Origin: Polynucleobacter asymbioticus
Lineage (GTDB): Bacteria; Pseudomonadota; Gammaproteobacteria; Burkholderiales; Burkholderiaceae
Length of the DNA: 64,000 nt
Assembly (NCBI RefSeq): GCF_018687575.1
Contig: NZ_CP061297.1
Coordinates: 936,821 to 1,000,820 of the forward strand
Direction: 5' to 3'
The notes beneath the pieces are model-generated. The model had not been told where the DNA came from. It ran no database searches and saw only the letters and a list, made by a program, of their open reading frames with translations. This document shows positions 25,939 through 34,960 of this stretch, in pieces. The translations under genes and the position numbers were made by a program. Every line of letters starts with the position of its first letter. The stretch's first letter is position 1.

Positions 25939-27602
25939 CCAGCTAAAGCTTGGCTGCGCAAATATTCTTCGTAGGTTCCCGAGTAATCAACTACAGTGCC
26001 GTCCATCTTCACTTCCAAGATGCGGTTAGCTAAAGCAGATACAAATTCACGGTCATGAGAAACGAAGATTAAGGTGCCATCAAATTTCTCGAGTGCAATC
26101 TGCAAACTCTCAATGGATTCCATATCCATGTGATTGGTAGGCTCATCCATTGCTAGGACATTGTATTTTTGAAGCATCAATTTACCCCAAATCATTCTGC
26201 CCTTCTCGCCACCAGATAGTACTTTGACAGACTTGCCAATATCATCGCCTGAGAATAGCAAGCGGCCTAATGTGCCACGAATGACCTGATCATCATCGCC
26301 TGTATTGCGCCAGTTATTCATCCAATCCATGAGTAATTCGTCTTTTGCGAACATCTCTGTATTGTCTTGCGGCATCACACCCACATTAGCGTTTTCAGCC
26401 CATTTCACATCACCGCTATCAGCAGGAATGCCATCGAAGCGTTTGCTTAAGATCGTTTTTAACAGTGTTGTCTTGCCTGCACCATTTTGACCAATGATGG
26501 CGATCTTTTCACCTGCACGAATACCAATCTTAAAGTTCTTAAAAATTGGACGATCGTAAGCCTTAGTCAGTGCATTGCACTCAACAGCCATGTTGTGCAG
26601 TTTTTTCTCGGTATCAAACCGAATAAATGGGTTCTGACGGGAGGAAGGTTTTACCTCAACAATCTCAATCTTCTCTAACTGTCTTTGACGTGAGGTTGCC
26701 TGACGTGCCTTCGATGCATTCGCTGAGAATCGAGCCACGAAAGCTGCTAATTCAGCAATTTTTTCTTTGGCTTTTACGTTGTTGCTGAGCTGTTGTGATC
26801 TTGCTTGGACGGACGCCAGCATGTAAGAGTCATAATTTCCTGGATACACCTTGAGGGTTCCATAGTCCATATCGGCCATGTGCGTGCATACCTCATTGAG
26901 GAAGTGGCGGTCATGGGAAATAATGACAATCGTGCTCTTAATTTGATTCAGAATATCTTCCAACCAATGAATGGAATGAATATCTAAGTTATTGGTTGGC
27001 TCATCCAGCAACAGTACGTCTGGATCAGAGAACAGTGCTTGCGCTAGCAAAACACGCAACTTCCAGCCAGGTGCAACATTGCTCATGAGGCCATTATGTT
27101 GCTCGATCGGAATACCGATACCTAATAGCAACTCCCCTGCTTTTGCCTCTGCGGTATAGCCGCCGTACTCAGCATACTTGCCCTCGAGCTCAGCTGCCTT
27201 CATGTAATCTTCATCAGTGGCATCTGGATTGGCGTAGATGGCATCTCGCTCGGCTGCAGCCTTCCACATCTCTTCGTGACCCATCATCACCACATCCAGC
27301 ACGCGTACATCCTCATACGCAAACTGGTCCTGACGTAATTTACCCAAACGAATGCCCGGGTCTAAGCTCACATTGCCGCTGGTTGGCTCTAACTCACCAC
27401 CCAAGATTTTCATGAAGGTGGATTTACCGCAACCATTGGCGCCAATCAGGCCGTAGCGATTACCGCCACCAAACTTAACGGAGATATTTTCAAACAGGGG
27501 TTTTGCCCCAAACTGCATAGTGATATTAGATGCGGACAGCACGGATGTGTTTTTACTTTCTGATAGGTCAATTCGAGGGTGCGGATGCAGGTTTTGCATC
27601 AA
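25935..27602 (-). CDS. ybiT: ABC-F family ATPase (YbiT-like)
   Basis: A 555-residue soluble protein with two ABC cassettes: Walker [10 protein letters not shown] and GQNGAGKTT, signature motifs in [15 protein letters not shown] (degenerate) and [14 protein letters not shown], and Walker [12 protein letters not shown] and [11 protein letters not shown]. No membrane segments exist. ABC-F proteins act on the ribosome as translation factors; the [19 protein letters not shown] region is typical of the YbiT branch. The 20 residues before [13 protein letters not shown] are longer than usual, so a later start is possible. Confidence 0.92.
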   Translation of the reverse strand: MMQNLHPHPRIDLSESKNTSVLSASNITMQFGAKPLFENISVKFGGGNRYGLIGANGCGKSTFMKILGGELEPTSGNVSLDPGIRLGKLRQDQFAYEDVRVLDVVMMGHEEMWKAAAERDAIYANPDATDEDYMKAAELEGKYAEYGGYTAEAKAGELLLGIGIPIEQHNGLMSNVAPGWKLRVLLAQALFSDPDVLLLDEPTNNLDIHSIHWLEDILNQIKSTIVIISHDRHFLNEVCTHMADMDYGTLKVYPGNYDSYMLASVQARSQQLSNNVKAKEKIAELAAFVARFSANASKARQATSRQRQLEKIEIVEVKPSSRQNPFIRFDTEKKLHNMAVECNALTKAYDRPIFKNFKIGIRAGEKIAIIGQNGAGKTTLLKTILSKRFDGIPADSGDVKWAENANVGVMPQDNTEMFAKDELLMDWMNNWRNTGDDDQVIRGTLGRLLFSGDDIGKSVKVLSGGEKGRMIWGKLMLQKYNVLAMDEPTNHMDMESIESLQIALEKFDGTLIFVSHDREFVSALANRILEVKMDGTVVDYSGTYEEYLRSQALAG

Positions 27603-27643
27603 AGACCATTATTTTAACGGCTTGTGATCAAAAAAGCCGTAAA

Positions 27644-28357
27644 TTAGACTTTCAGCTTAAATGGTGTGAAATCCGTGTTCAGGTCATAGTGATCCTGGTT
27701 CTCCTTGCGTTTCAGAAAACCCACCACCCAGTACGTTAATGGGGTTGCTAGAACCTCCCAGGCGGTCTTCAGGACGTATTGGGACGCTGCCACAGCCAAA
27801 ACCTCATTTACGGGCCACAGGCCGTAAAAAGCCAGCATATAGAACAATGAAGAATCAACCAATTCTCCGCTAGCTGTAGACCCGATCGTGCGCATCCAAA
27901 GGTAGCGACCCTGAGTCAAAATCTTCATTTTGGCCAATGTATAGCTGTTGACAAAACTGCCACACCAAAAGGCAAGCATTGAGGCGAGAGCAACACGCCA
28001 CGAATTGCCAAAAACCGTCTCCATACCCTGCTGGTAATTGGCCATATAGGATCCAGGAGCTACCGGCAAGGCAATGACTAGTTGAGCCATGATTGCAGCA
28101 AAGGCAAGTGCAGCAAAGCCAGCCCATACAGCCCTACGGTCATAAGCATAGCCATAGACCTCAGTTAAGATGTCGCCGAAAAAATAGGCGATTGGGAAAA
28201 AGAGGATTCCGGCGCCAAAGGTCACATTGCCAAAATAAGGCAAATCTAGAGTAGCAGCCTTACCTGCGCCAATGAAGTTGGAGCAGAGAAGAACCACGAC
28301 AAAGGCCGTCAAGATGAGGTCGTAGTAGCGGTGGTGACGTCTTGGTGCGTCCATCAA
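27644..28357 (-). CDS. yhhQ: VUT-family transporter (queuosine precursor, YhhQ-like)
   Basis: A 237-residue membrane protein with about six hydrophobic segments. The motif FFPIAYFFGDILTEVYGYAYDRRAVW is diagnostic of the VUT/YhhQ family, which imports 7-cyano- or 7-aminomethyl-7-deazaguanine for queuosine in tRNA. Two adjacent ATGs could start it. It appears monocistronic. Confidence 0.92.
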   Translation of the reverse strand: MMDAPRRHHRYYDLILTAFVVVLLCSNFIGAGKAATLDLPYFGNVTFGAGILFFPIAYFFGDILTEVYGYAYDRRAVWAGFAALAFAAIMAQLVIALPVAPGSYMANYQQGMETVFGNSWRVALASMLAFWCGSFVNSYTLAKMKILTQGRYLWMRTIGSTASGELVDSSLFYMLAFYGLWPVNEVLAVAASQYVLKTAWEVLATPLTYWVVGFLKRKENQDHYDLNTDFTPFKLKV

Positions 28358-28450
28358 TTCAGAAAAAAATGGATAATAGGAAGAGAATATCTGTATTCCA
28401 AGAATTTCACAGAGTACACATTAAAAACCTAGATAGGACGACTAAGAACC

Positions 28451-29629
28451 ATGAGTAAAGCCAGTTTTAATTGGGCAGACCCACTACTTCTCGACACACA
28501 GCTGACTGAAGAGGAACGCATGGTGCGTGATGCTGCCGCTGAATATGCTCAGGGTCGTTTAATGCCACGTATTCATGATGCTTATCGCAATGAAACTACT
28601 GATCCTGCTATCTTCCGCGAAATGGGTGAACTGGGTCTTTTAGGCATCACGATTCCCGAGGAATACGGTGGCGCAAACTTGAATTATGTTTCTTATGGAC
28701 TAATTGCTCGAGAAATTGAGCGTGTTGACTCTGGGTACCGCTCTATGATGAGCGTGCAGTCCTCCTTGGTCATGGTCCCTATCAACGAATTTGGTAGTGA
28801 AGCGCAAAAGCAAAAATACCTTCCTAAGCTAGCTACTGGTGAATGGATCGGCTGCTTCGGATTGACTGAGCCCAACTTTGGATCCGATGCTGGCGGAATG
28901 ATCACCAGAGCTAAAAAAGTGCCCGGTGGTTTTTCCTTAACAGGCTCAAAAATGTGGATCTCCAACTCCCCTATTGCCGATGTATTTGTTGTTTGGGCTA
29001 AAAACGATGAGGGTTTGATTAGAGGCTTCATTCTCGAAAAAGGTATGAAGGGTCTATCAGCTCCTAAGATCACTGGAAAAATGGGTTTACGCGCCTCTAT
29101 CACTGGCGAAATTGTGATGGATGATGTCTTCGTCCCCGCTGAAAACGAATTCCCAGAAATTACCGGCCTCAAAGGCCCATTCACCTGCTTGAATTCTGCG
29201 CGCTACGGTATTGCTTGGGGCACGCTTGGTGCTGCTGAGTGGTGCTGGTATGCGGCTCGTCAATACACTATGGATCGCAAGCAATTTGATCGCCCTCTCG
29301 CTGCCAATCAGCTGATTCAGAAGAAGCTCGCGGACATGCAAACAGAAATCACGCTAGCTTTGCAAGGCTGCCTACGCTTAGGTCGCATGAAGGATGAAGG
29401 TATTGCCGCTCCGGAAATTACCTCCATGATGAAGCGTAACTCCTGTGGAAAGTCCTTAGATGTAGCCCGTTTAGCTAGGGATATGCACGGTGGAAACGGC
29501 ATCTCAGATGAGTATGGCGTTGTGCGTCACATGCTCAACCTAGAGGTCGTCAATACCTACGAAGGTACGCATGATATTCACGCCCTCATTTTGGGTCGCG
29601 CACAAACTGGAATCCAGGCTTTTAGTTAA
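28451..29629 (+). CDS. gcdH: Glutaryl-CoA dehydrogenase
   Basis: A 392-residue FAD acyl-CoA dehydrogenase that oxidises and decarboxylates glutaryl-CoA to crotonyl-CoA in lysine/tryptophan breakdown. The segments [39 protein letters not shown], and the C-terminal [24 protein letters not shown] with the catalytic Glu identify the GCDH subgroup. It is transcribed alone and its end overlaps the convergent mnmH end by four bases. Confidence 0.95.
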   Translation: MSKASFNWADPLLLDTQLTEEERMVRDAAAEYAQGRLMPRIHDAYRNETTDPAIFREMGELGLLGITIPEEYGGANLNYVSYGLIAREIERVDSGYRSMMSVQSSLVMVPINEFGSEAQKQKYLPKLATGEWIGCFGLTEPNFGSDAGGMITRAKKVPGGFSLTGSKMWISNSPIADVFVVWAKNDEGLIRGFILEKGMKGLSAPKITGKMGLRASITGEIVMDDVFVPAENEFPEITGLKGPFTCLNSARYGIAWGTLGAAEWCWYAARQYTMDRKQFDRPLAANQLIQKKLADMQTEITLALQGCLRLGRMKDEGIAAPEITSMMKRNSCGKSLDVARLARDMHGGNGISDEYGVVRHMLNLEVVNTYEGTHDIHALILGRAQTGIQAFS

Positions 29630-30699
29630 GGGTCAACCTTGGTGATGAGGTCTTTGGCTGTTTTTGCAAAGGCTTCATCGCTATCGCTATCAAGTTGTAC
29701 AAAGTGATCCTCCCGATAACTCGGAAAATTACGAACAATTGAAGATTGGTACGATGGGTCGTAATGCATCACCAATAACTCTTCTACCAAGCTTGCGAAG
29801 TCGCCAGCATCAATTGACTGATGCCACTTTTCGATTTGAACTTTGCCATAACGCGATGTAAGCAAGCCGAGTTTTTGTTTAAAGCTCTCCGGACTTGATA
29901 AGAAGTGTCGATACTCTCGCATTAACCAAGAAACACGCGTAGAAGTACTGGAGCGAAGTTCAATGCATTGACCCTCGCGAATCCGCTCCATTAAAGGATC
30001 AGGGATATGCAAACCACCTACTTTTTTACTTTCAGACTCTACATAAACAACTTTGTTAGGATCTAGTTGATTTAATGCATTCCAGAGTTTAGTTTCAAAA
30101 GCTTTTTGGGAGGGTTGCTCAATATTTGGCTCGTTACCAAGTACTGACCCGCGATGGATTGCTAAACCCTCTAGATCCAGAATTTGCTCACCCAAAGCGC
30201 CAATCTCCTGAAGAATGCGAGTCTTACCGCTGCCAGTCATACCAGCAATCACTTGAAAAGAAAAATCTTTAGCAGCCTGATCTAGGCCATCAATCACAAC
30301 ACGTCGAAATCCCTGATAGCCACTCTGCAGTTGCATAGCTTTCCAGCCAATGCGATTGAGGATATGAGTAAAGGCACCGCTACGCTCGCCGCCACGCCAA
30401 CAGTAAACCAAGGGGCGCCACTCCCTCTGAAAATCAATAAGGGAATTTTCTAAATGGTTGGCAATGTTTCTAGAAACATAGGCGGCGCCTAACTTCTTTG
30501 CGGCAAAAGGTGAAACCTGCTTGTAGAGCGTGCCAATCTCGATACGCTCTTCATTACTGAGTACTGGCAGATTAATAGCACCTGGAATATGGTCTAAGGC
30601 AAACTCAGCAGGTGATCTGACATCAATGATTGCATCAAACTCGCTTAAGGAAGAGGCTAGTTTCTCAATACCAAAAATGTGCGGGTTACTGGGTTGCAA
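29626..30699 (-). CDS. mnmH: tRNA 2-selenouridine/geranyl-2-thiouridine synthase
   Basis: A 357-residue protein with a rhodanese domain (DVRSPAEF, catalytic C100 in CWRGGERS) and a P-loop domain (GMTGSGKT, 153-160). It modifies 2-thiouridine at the tRNA wobble base by geranylation and selenation. The frame is open up to 30780 inside the preceding gene, but a TTG at 30699 has AGGA exactly six bases upstream and begins [13 protein letters not shown], so I choose it. It lies 23 bases after the DUF442 gene, the last member of the minus-strand sulfur block. No selD is in the window. Confidence 0.9.
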   Translation of the reverse strand: MQPSNPHIFGIEKLASSLSEFDAIIDVRSPAEFALDHIPGAINLPVLSNEERIEIGTLYKQVSPFAAKKLGAAYVSRNIANHLENSLIDFQREWRPLVYCWRGGERSGAFTHILNRIGWKAMQLQSGYQGFRRVVIDGLDQAAKDFSFQVIAGMTGSGKTRILQEIGALGEQILDLEGLAIHRGSVLGNEPNIEQPSQKAFETKLWNALNQLDPNKVVYVESESKKVGGLHIPDPLMERIREGQCIELRSSTSTRVSWLMREYRHFLSSPESFKQKLGLLTSRYGKVQIEKWHQSIDAGDFASLVEELLVMHYDPSYQSSIVRNFPSYREDHFVQLDSDSDEAFAKTAKDLITKVDP

Positions 30700-30722
30700 A
30701 CAATATCCTAGCGTCGCCGAGA

Positions 30723-31067
30723 TTAGCCAACTTGCAGAGCCATTTGATAGAGATTGGTAGAGCGAGCACCTGAACGGCAAAAGGCTAATATTGGGCCAGG
30801 CATCGTCTTTAGCAGGCGGGCCATTTCAACAACTTGATCCGGTGTGAATGCACCAGGGATCACTGGTAAAAATGCATAGTTCAAGCCAAGCGCTTCTGCT
30901 TGTGCCTGAATTTGTGCATTGGTTGGCTGATCAGGGCCACCTTCAAAATCAGGGCGATTATTGATTACGCTTTTATAGCCTTGTTTAACAATCTCAGCTA
31001 AGTGGCTAGGGTCAATTTGACCCAAGGTACCGAATTGAGCGGAATGGCAAGAAATAGGAAGACTCAT
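30723..31067 (-). CDS. DUF442 / TIGR01244 phosphatase-like sulfurtransferase protein
   Basis: A 114-residue protein with the cysteine-phosphatase-like P-loop CRSGARS near residue 93 and the motif YKSVINNRPDFEGGPDQPT. The family (TIGR01244, also the N-terminal domain of Blh proteins) occurs with YeeE/YedE transporters and persulfide dioxygenases in sulfide-detoxifying operons of the BigR type. Here it follows three YeeE/YedE-type genes, consistent with handling reactive sulfur. The exact reaction is not established. Confidence 0.88.
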   Translation of the reverse strand: MSLPISCHSAQFGTLGQIDPSHLAEIVKQGYKSVINNRPDFEGGPDQPTNAQIQAQAEALGLNYAFLPVIPGAFTPDQVVEMARLLKTMPGPILAFCRSGARSTNLYQMALQVG

Positions 31068-31121
31068 CTAAACCTCAGAAATGGAGTATGAATTTAAAAA
31101 GACAATAAAAGTGATTTTAAA

Positions 31122-31559
31122 TCATGCTGACTTTTTGTGGCCTGTAAAGAAGCGATTGCAAAGCGCCATGCCAGCAAGCATTGCCAATACAAAAACCAAG
31201 GCCTTGAGGTGACCGGCCCCCAAAGCAACTATTGCAGGCCCTGGGCAGAAGCCAGCAATACCCCACCCCGCCCCAAAAATAAGGCTACCGATGACGAGTG
31301 GTTTTGAAATATCTCTTCTAGTAGGAATATGAAGAGCACCGCCGAAAAAGGCTTCAGTTCTTTTAGAGGCAAGGTAGAAGCCACCAAGACCAACGAGAAT
31401 CGCTCCACCCATCACGAACATTAAAGATGGATCCCAATTGCCGGCTAGATCAAGGAAGCTGAGGATTTTCTGTGGATTACTCATTCCAGAAATAATCAGA
31501 CCCAGTCCGAACAAGACACCAATCAAGTATTGGCTAAAGAGGTTAAAGTGTTTTCTCAT
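31122..31559 (-). CDS. YeeE/YedE-related membrane protein (DUF6691)
   Basis: A 145-residue protein with about four membrane helices. The motifs GLGLIISGMSNPQKILSFLDLAGNWDPSL and GAGWGIAGFCPGPAIVALGAG, with the cysteine in GFCPGP, mark the DUF6691 half of a split YeeE/YedE sulfur-compound transporter. It begins 3 bases after the partner half at 31563, so the two halves probably form one heteromer moving sulfide, sulfane sulfur or thiosulfate. Confidence 0.88.
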   Translation of the reverse strand: MRKHFNLFSQYLIGVLFGLGLIISGMSNPQKILSFLDLAGNWDPSLMFVMGGAILVGLGGFYLASKRTEAFFGGALHIPTRRDISKPLVIGSLIFGAGWGIAGFCPGPAIVALGAGHLKALVFVLAMLAGMALCNRFFTGHKKSA

Positions 31560-31562
31560 GAT

Positions 31563-32009
31563 TTATAGCCCCAGCACATGACGAATAACAAACACAGTCA
31601 AAAAGCCGGCACCCATAAACGATATGGTGGCCACCAAAGATCGTGGAGATAAGCGAGATAAACCACAGACACCATGACCACTAGTGCAACCAGATCCGTA
31701 GTTAGCACCAAAACCCACGAGTACACCAGCGACAATAATGACAATCCAATCGGCATCAATCACTGTGGTTGTTTGAAGACCAAAAAACAAGGCACCTATC
31801 AACGGCGCGCTCAATAAACCCAATACCAGGCTAAAGCGCCAATCGATATCACCCCCTTTAGGGCTAAGTAATCCCGAAACAATTCCACTAATACCCAGAA
31901 TGCGGCCGTGCAAAATCACATATAAGGCAGCTGCTATACCCAATAAAATTCCACCGAAAAAAGCCGGGCCCGGGGAAAAAGCTAACCAATCTATCTGCAT
32001 ATTGTTCAA
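31563..32009 (-). CDS. YeeE/YedE-type membrane protein, split half
   Basis: A 148-residue membrane protein. The motif GFGANYGSGCTSGHGVCGLSRLSPRSL carries the conserved cysteines of YeeE/YedE thiosulfate-type transporters. It is followed within 3 bases by the DUF6691 partner and preceded by a full-length homologue. A second start (MQIDWLAFSPG, 32000) is equally possible. Confidence 0.9.
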   Translation of the reverse strand: MNNMQIDWLAFSPGPAFFGGILLGIAAALYVILHGRILGISGIVSGLLSPKGGDIDWRFSLVLGLLSAPLIGALFFGLQTTTVIDADWIVIIVAGVLVGFGANYGSGCTSGHGVCGLSRLSPRSLVATISFMGAGFLTVFVIRHVLGL

Positions 32010-32022
32010 CCCAGTCTAATAA

Positions 32023-33150
32023 TTAACTGCATGGATTAGGCGCATTACGCGTTTCCAAATATCGCAGAGCTAAGTACGCGCCAAAAATAAATCCCGGTAA
32101 AGCAAGAATGGAGCCTATTGCCAATGTAGAGATACCACTCAACCCCTGGCCAACAGTACAACCCAGTGCTGTTACACCACCGAAACCCATCAAACTCGCA
32201 CCAACCAAATGATTGGCCGTATCCTCAGTATCTCGAAAACTCTCCCAGCGAAATGATTTTGTAATAAGGGATACGCAAGCAGATCCTGAAATCATTCCAG
32301 CAACAGCGGCGATGCCCACTGTAATCACTTTTGAGGTGTCGCTATACAACATTAACCAATCTAATGAGAACGCATAAGGCGCTACAAACGACAGGCTCTC
32401 CATACGCCCAGAATTAGTAAGCAGGAAAACCTCTTCCAAAGTATTGGGATCCTCAGCAACAAAACCCAAGTTACCAGATACAAACCATACGGCACAAATG
32501 GCCAGACCAACAAAAATTCCGGCAAACAAATTCTCCACAGTCCAAAACGCCTTATTTGCAAGGGCATATGTAATGAAAGCAAATCCAACGATCAAGCCAA
32601 GAGCAAGATGTAGATTATTTCTAGCGATTCCAGTAATGGGGCTCAACATACTAGGTAAATCTTGGGGGGTGCTGAGCGCGATGAAAACAGAATCCAAGGT
32701 GTTGATACGAATCACCCCAAGAAAGCCTTTCATCGTCATGTAAGCAGTAAGTCCGAGAACAATGAAGACGATGATGGACTTTAGATTACCGCCACCAATA
32801 CGAACCAGAGTTTTGCTACCGCAGCCAGATGCAAGCACCATGCCAAAGCCGAATAAGGTGCTACCTACTATAGTAGAAAGCCATAGAAATTTACTGCCGG
32901 TATACATACTCTTAAGCGGGTCAATAAGACCTACATACGACATTAAGGCGAATCCAACAACAGCAACACCAATAGCTAGAAACCACTGCTTGAGACGACC
33001 CCAGCTAGACATAATAAAAATATCTGAAACAGCGCCCATGCTGCAAAAACCTGTTTTTTGCATTACAGCGCCAAGCAAAAAAGTAATTACAAAAGTAGCA
33101 ATTAAAACAACTTTGCTAAGAGAAGAAATATCTACTGCATCCATAATCAA
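32023..33150 (-). CDS. YeeE/YedE family sulfur-compound transporter, full length
   Basis: A 375-residue protein with about nine or ten membrane helices. It contains two homologous halves with cysteine motifs: GFGMVLASGCGSKTLVRIGGGNLKS and GFGGVTALGCTVGQGLSGISTLA, plus KTGFCSMGAVSDIF near the start. In E. coli the related YeeE (TsuA) imports thiosulfate; here the substrate could be thiosulfate or sulfane sulfur destined for, or released from, Sox chemistry. It is 15 bases after a cytochrome c gene and 13 before the split pair. Confidence 0.9.
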   Translation of the reverse strand: MIMDAVDISSLSKVVLIATFVITFLLGAVMQKTGFCSMGAVSDIFIMSSWGRLKQWFLAIGVAVVGFALMSYVGLIDPLKSMYTGSKFLWLSTIVGSTLFGFGMVLASGCGSKTLVRIGGGNLKSIIVFIVLGLTAYMTMKGFLGVIRINTLDSVFIALSTPQDLPSMLSPITGIARNNLHLALGLIVGFAFITYALANKAFWTVENLFAGIFVGLAICAVWFVSGNLGFVAEDPNTLEEVFLLTNSGRMESLSFVAPYAFSLDWLMLYSDTSKVITVGIAAVAGMISGSACVSLITKSFRWESFRDTEDTANHLVGASLMGFGGVTALGCTVGQGLSGISTLAIGSILALPGFIFGAYLALRYLETRNAPNPCS

Positions 33151-33165
33151 AATTCTTTACTGAAA

Positions 33166-33480
33166 TTATTTAAATTTATAAAACTGTTTATTTAGGAAGG
33201 CTGTTACATCCGCCTCATCCTCGGGGAAAAGATCAAGTCTTAGCTCTGTGTTGCACAATGCAACCATCGACTTTAAGTTCTGGAGATTTTTAACCTTGCT
33301 ATCGCTGCGGGTGTAGATCATATCGCCATTGCCAAATCCAGATTTTTTGGCATGACAGGCATAGCATTTTTGCTGGTCAATCTTCTTGCCGTTTGCAAGA
33401 TCCGGTGAGGCGTAGGCGGACAAGTGCAGCCCGAGAAAGGAAGCCAAGACAAAGGAAAGTCTAATTAGTAGTAATTTCAT
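33166..33480 (-). CDS. Small exported cytochrome c
   Basis: A 104-residue protein with a signal peptide (cleavage near residue 25, SAYAS) and a single heme motif CYACH. A second cysteine in MVALCNTEL and the sequence FPEDEADVTAFLNKQFYKF follow. It is a small monoheme periplasmic cytochrome likely to take electrons from the Sox system or a related oxidase. It lies between the soxH-like gene and the YeeE/YedE gene in the same orientation. Confidence 0.88.
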   Translation of the reverse strand: MKLLLIRLSFVLASFLGLHLSAYASPDLANGKKIDQQKCYACHAKKSGFGNGDMIYTRSDSKVKNLQNLKSMVALCNTELRLDLFPEDEADVTAFLNKQFYKFK

Positions 33481-33540
33481 TTGAAATCAGTCATTTAGCC
33501 AAGTAAACGACTATTTTAAAGCCCAGAAGACAAAACTGCC

Positions 33541-34509
33541 CTATTCCGCCTGAATTGAGAGATAGACGTTGTAGGCATTCATCCTGTTTGCAGCCCTAAA
33601 CAAGGGCATTCCTTCATATTCTGACCAATCAGCCTGTAGGTAGGCATCCTCAAAAGGATCCATATTTACAGCTGATTTCGTCATGGATTCACGTAAATAC
33701 TTCAAATAATCCCTTGTAAAACGAACATCTTCAGTTGGATTGCTTGAATAAGCTCCATGACCAGGGATAACAATGCTCGGACTGAGTGCTTCGATTTCAT
33801 CCAAAGCTTGCAGCCAACCCTTGCTATCTGCATTACCAACAAATGGGATGCGGCCACGGAACACCAAGTCACCAGCAAAAAGTACTTTCTCAGAGGGTAC
33901 ATAAATAATCAGGTCCTCAGGTGCATGGGCAGGGCCTACCCTGCCAATCCTAAAATCAACACCACCGATCGTTAATGTATAGCGTTGATCTACCCATACG
34001 TCGGCACCCACTAATTTTGTTGAGTCATTAACCCAGGGTGCAAAGTCGATTCGCGAAGCAATGAGTCGCTGTTTGGCAGTTTCAGAGGAAATGTAACCTC
34101 TACCCTCCCCTTGAGCATAAATTTTTGCCCCAATTTTCTTAAACTCTTGAAGACCATAGACATGGTCTGCATGGTAGTGAGTCACAATGACTGCAACTAC
34201 TTTCTGGGAGGTAATTTTTTTAATCTCGGCAATGAGCTTCTTAGCCAAGACAGGTGATCCGAGTGCGTCAATAACAACCACTCCCTTTGGGGTAATTACA
34301 AACCCAGCATTGGATATGAAGTTTTGGTTCTTACTACTACCCATTTCAGCAAAGCCCTGCACGAAATAAGTATGGGGCGCCACTTGTATCGGCTTTAACA
34401 GCAAGTCATCTGATGCATACACAGGGAATACGAAAAGCAAAAATAAGGTAGAGCTAAAAAAAGCGGTGCGCAGTACACAAGCTCTGATCCTAAATGCCAT
34501 CAGCAACAT
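33541..34509 (-). CDS. SoxH-like exported metallo-beta-lactamase-fold hydrolase
   Basis: A 322-residue protein with a hydrophobic export signal (ending VYASDD near residue 34). The metal motif HYHADH, then GPAHAPEDL, GDLVFRG and PGHGAYS, are the complete MBL-fold ligand set. Homologues encoded in sox clusters are called SoxH and are not essential for thiosulfate oxidation in the organisms tested; the substrate is unknown. It starts 3 bases after the DsrE-like gene, so the two are coupled. Confidence 0.88.
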   Translation of the reverse strand: MLLMAFRIRACVLRTAFFSSTLFLLFVFPVYASDDLLLKPIQVAPHTYFVQGFAEMGSSKNQNFISNAGFVITPKGVVVIDALGSPVLAKKLIAEIKKITSQKVVAVIVTHYHADHVYGLQEFKKIGAKIYAQGEGRGYISSETAKQRLIASRIDFAPWVNDSTKLVGADVWVDQRYTLTIGGVDFRIGRVGPAHAPEDLIIYVPSEKVLFAGDLVFRGRIPFVGNADSKGWLQALDEIEALSPSIVIPGHGAYSSNPTEDVRFTRDYLKYLRESMTKSAVNMDPFEDAYLQADWSEYEGMPLFRAANRMNAYNVYLSIQAE

Positions 34510-34512
34510 AAG

Positions 34513-34938
34513 TTAAGGCTTTATATAAGCAAAATGATTTTGATACTGAAGGTCGGCAACTCGAACCACGCCTGATGGAGTGAAGTCGGTATCCAGAATA
34601 AATTGGTCTTTTTTAAGATTGCGGTTCTTTAAGGTAATCTCGCAAACCTCAAAACGAACCCCGCGAGACTTTAATGCACCAACCAGAGGTGCATACTCAA
34701 TTCCATTCTTCTTATCTTTTGCACCATCCATCATGATGTCGACGCCATTTGCATGAGTAACAACGATGATCTTGGTTTGTGGAGATACATCCAGGTGATT
34801 TCGAATATTACGTAGACCTTTAATGCCTTGGGATTCAGCGTCATCAATGTGATAAACCACTTCAGTAGATCCTGCAGCATATGCCCCCATGGTAAGCAGA
34901 GCAACAGAAGCTGCAAGGCACTGAAGTAATTTTTTCAT
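34513..34938 (-). CDS. Exported DsrE-family protein
   Basis: A 141-residue protein with a signal peptide ending GAYAAG near residue 22, followed by a DsrE/DsrF-like fold (VVYHIDDAESQGIKGLRNIRNHLDV, IIVVTHANGVDIM, GVRFEVCEITLKNRNL). The cysteine in FEVCEITL sits at the position used for persulfide carriage in this fold. DsrE proteins are usually cytoplasmic sulfur carriers; this one should be periplasmic, next to SoxB. It starts 22 bases after soxB. Confidence 0.87.
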   Translation of the reverse strand: MKKLLQCLAASVALLTMGAYAAGSTEVVYHIDDAESQGIKGLRNIRNHLDVSPQTKIIVVTHANGVDIMMDGAKDKKNGIEYAPLVGALKSRGVRFEVCEITLKNRNLKKDQFILDTDFTPSGVVRVADLQYQNHFAYIKP

Positions 34939-34960
34939 TGTGTATATCCGTTGATTAATA

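Noticed and set aside
27623..27646. ACGGCTT/AAGCCGT hairpin after the VUT transporter gene
   Set aside because: A 7-bp stem exists but no T-run follows on either strand, so it is not a convincing intrinsic terminator.
28693..29184. 163-codon open frame opposite gcdH
   Set aside because: It is fully antisense to a clear acyl-CoA dehydrogenase and has no recognisable features.
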